From Treponema sp. (GTDB taxonomy: Bacteria > Spirochaetota > Spirochaetia > Treponematales > Breznakiellaceae), in the NCBI GenBank assembly GCA_031280065.1, contig JAITHH010000092.1, forward strand, positions 1-6,508: 6,508 bases of DNA, written 5' to 3'. Each line of letters starts with the position of its first letter. Position 1 is the first letter of the stretch. Below the pieces are notes generated by a model. That model searched no databases. It saw only the letters and a program-made list of their open reading frames with translations, and was not told the DNA's origin. The translations under genes and the position numbers were made by a program. This document shows positions 5,364-6,508 of the stretch, piece after piece.

Positions 5364-6508
5364 ATGAAACGATACTTTTTCTGCTGGCTGATGATAGCGG
5401 CCTGCACAGTAATCCAGGCGCAGGAGAAATTCGCCCTGGTGATAGGGAACGGGGCGTACACGGGAATCAAGCGGCTGAACAACCCGGTGAATGACGCGCA
5501 GGACATGACGGCGGCGCTCAAGGGGCTGGGATTCACCGTAGAGACGGTGCTGAACGGGAATCTTGAGCAGATGGAAAGCGCGGTGTCGCGGCTGCGGGTT
5601 CATCTGGCGGGGTCGCGGAATTCCTACGGCTTTCTGTTTTACGCGGGGCATGGGGTGCAGTCGGGCGGGGAGAATTACCTGCTGCCGGTGGACGCGAACA
5701 TACCAAGCGAGAACTACCTGCGGCAGCGCGCGGCGTCTGTGCAGGTGTGGCTGGACGAGCTGAACGGGGCGCGGAACGCGCTGAACGTGGTGGTGCTGGA
5801 CGCCTGTAGAGACAATCCGTTTGGGTGGGGAGGGCGGAGCGGGAGCCGGGGGATGGCGCTGGTGGCGCATCAGCCTGCGGACAGCATCATTGTGTTTGCG
5901 ACGGCGGCGGGGAGCACGGCGGATGACGGGCCGGGAAGGAACGGGCTGTTTACGGGGGAGCTGCTGAAGAACCTGAAGCAGGAGGGGGCAGAGGTAACGG
6001 AACTGTTTCTGCGGACGATGGGGGATGTGGCGCAGGCAAGCGGGAACAAGCAGCGTCCGGCAGTGTACACGCAGTTCGGGGGGAAGGCGTATCTGGGGAG
6101 GAAGCCGCAGGGGGGGACTGCGTCTGTGGCGGTAGCGCCTCAACCCGCGCCCGCACCCCGTCCGGCGCCGGTGGCCCCGCCTGAACATCCGGCGCCCGCG
6201 AACATGGTGCGGGTAGCGGGGGGAACGTTCCACATGGGAAGCACCACCGGGGACGATGACGAGAAGCCGGTACACCAGGTAACAGTGAAGAGCTTTTACA
6301 TGAGCAAGTACGAGGTAACGCAGAAGGAATGGAGAGAGGTGATGGGGACGAGCGTGGCGCAGCAGCGTGATATGGCGCAGCGCGACCAGAACGGGAGCGG
6401 CTACCAACTGTGGGGAGAAGGGGACAGTTATCCCATGTACTACGTGAGCTGGCTGGAAGCGGTGGAATACTGCAACAAGCGGAGCGTGAAGGAAGGGCTG
6501 AGGCCGGC
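5364..6508 (+). CDS. Exported caspase-like (peptidase C14) protein fused to SUMF1 domain, 3' truncated
   Basis: The window holds 381 codons of this gene and cuts it within the SUMF1 domain. Residues 1-19 are an export signal (MKRYFFCWLMIAACTVIQA). IAAC could be a lipobox with Cys14, or signal peptidase I could cut after IQA. Residues 22-245 are a caspase-like fold: FALVIGNGAY, PVNDAQDM, the catalytic histidine in FYAGHGVQ (His96), the catalytic cysteine in VVLDACRDNPF (Cys148), and the later FATAAG, DDGPGRNGLFT blocks. Both catalytic residues are present, so it should be an active cysteine peptidase, probably Arg/Lys-specific as for metacaspase-like relatives. A Pro/Ala linker follows (258-279), then the start of a SUMF1 domain at 280: MVRVAGGTFHMGS, DEKPVHQVTV, FYMSKYEVTQKEW, YYVSWLEAVEYCN. 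The gene is strongly NNG-biased (GGG, GCG, CTG, GTG). It likely acts outside the inner membrane together with the upstream envelope proteins. Confidence 0.93.
   Translation, partial: MKRYFFCWLMIAACTVIQAQEKFALVIGNGAYTGIKRLNNPVNDAQDMTAALKGLGFTVETVLNGNLEQMESAVSRLRVHLAGSRNSYGFLFYAGHGVQSGGENYLLPVDANIPSENYLRQRAASVQVWLDELNGARNALNVVVLDACRDNPFGWGGRSGSRGMALVAHQPADSIIVFATAAGSTADDGPGRNGLFTGELLKNLKQEGAEVTELFLRTMGDVAQASGNKQRPAVYTQFGGKAYLGRKPQGGTASVAVAPQPAPAPRPAPVAPPEHPAPANMVRVAGGTFHMGSTTGDDDEKPVHQVTVKSFYMSKYEVTQKEWREVMGTSVAQQRDMAQRDQNGSGYQLWGEGDSYPMYYVSWLEAVEYCNKRSVKEGLRP

Noticed and set aside
5322..6407. Long antisense open frame opposite the caspase-SUMF1 gene
   Set aside because: It is a shadow of the NNG-biased real gene: low-complexity Arg/Pro/His-rich product, no SD, and the + strand frame has clear catalytic motifs.

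Overview
The window looks like accessory DNA from a spirochaete, most likely a gut-type Treponema relative. This is an inference from the content: a run of spirochaete-style lipoproteins, a DUF4384 protein, and caspase-like and SUMF1 (formylglycine-generating-enzyme fold) proteins. No rRNA or housekeeping marker is present to confirm it. All recognised genes are on the + strand. The DNA is GC-rich, and codon style shifts from gene to gene, becoming strongly NNG-biased towards the right edge.

Layout. 1-203 is the 3' end of a SUMF1/C-type-lectin-fold gene. Its last ~40 codons look like the variable region of a diversity-generating retroelement (DGR). 204-704 has no intact gene. It holds direct repeats, small hairpins and a decayed duplicate of the leader and signal peptide of the next gene. 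705-1787 is a lipoprotein with three repeats centred on N-D/E-T-N. 1788-3707 is a second lipoprotein, with two related repeats followed by a probable beta-propeller. 3718-5247 is an exported protein with a FlgO/LpoB-like N-terminal domain, a proline linker, DUF4384 and a duplicated C-terminal module. 5248-5363 is a double-hairpin intergenic element. 5364-6508 is the start of an exported caspase-like (peptidase C14) protein fused to a SUMF1 domain, cut by the window edge.

How they fit together. The first two genes abut (TAG/ATG), the next gap is 10 nt, and the last is 116 nt, so 705-6508 is probably one transcription unit with possible attenuation before the caspase gene. Every complete product carries an export signal, so this looks like a cell-envelope system: two repeat lipoproteins, a DUF4384 partner and a caspase-SUMF1 effector or sensor. 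The most interesting hypothesis is that the SUMF1/lectin-fold domains on both flanks are hypervariable ligand-binding modules. One is fused to a caspase-like protease and encoded with dedicated envelope partners. No reverse transcriptase or template repeat lies in the window, so the DGR part is unproven.
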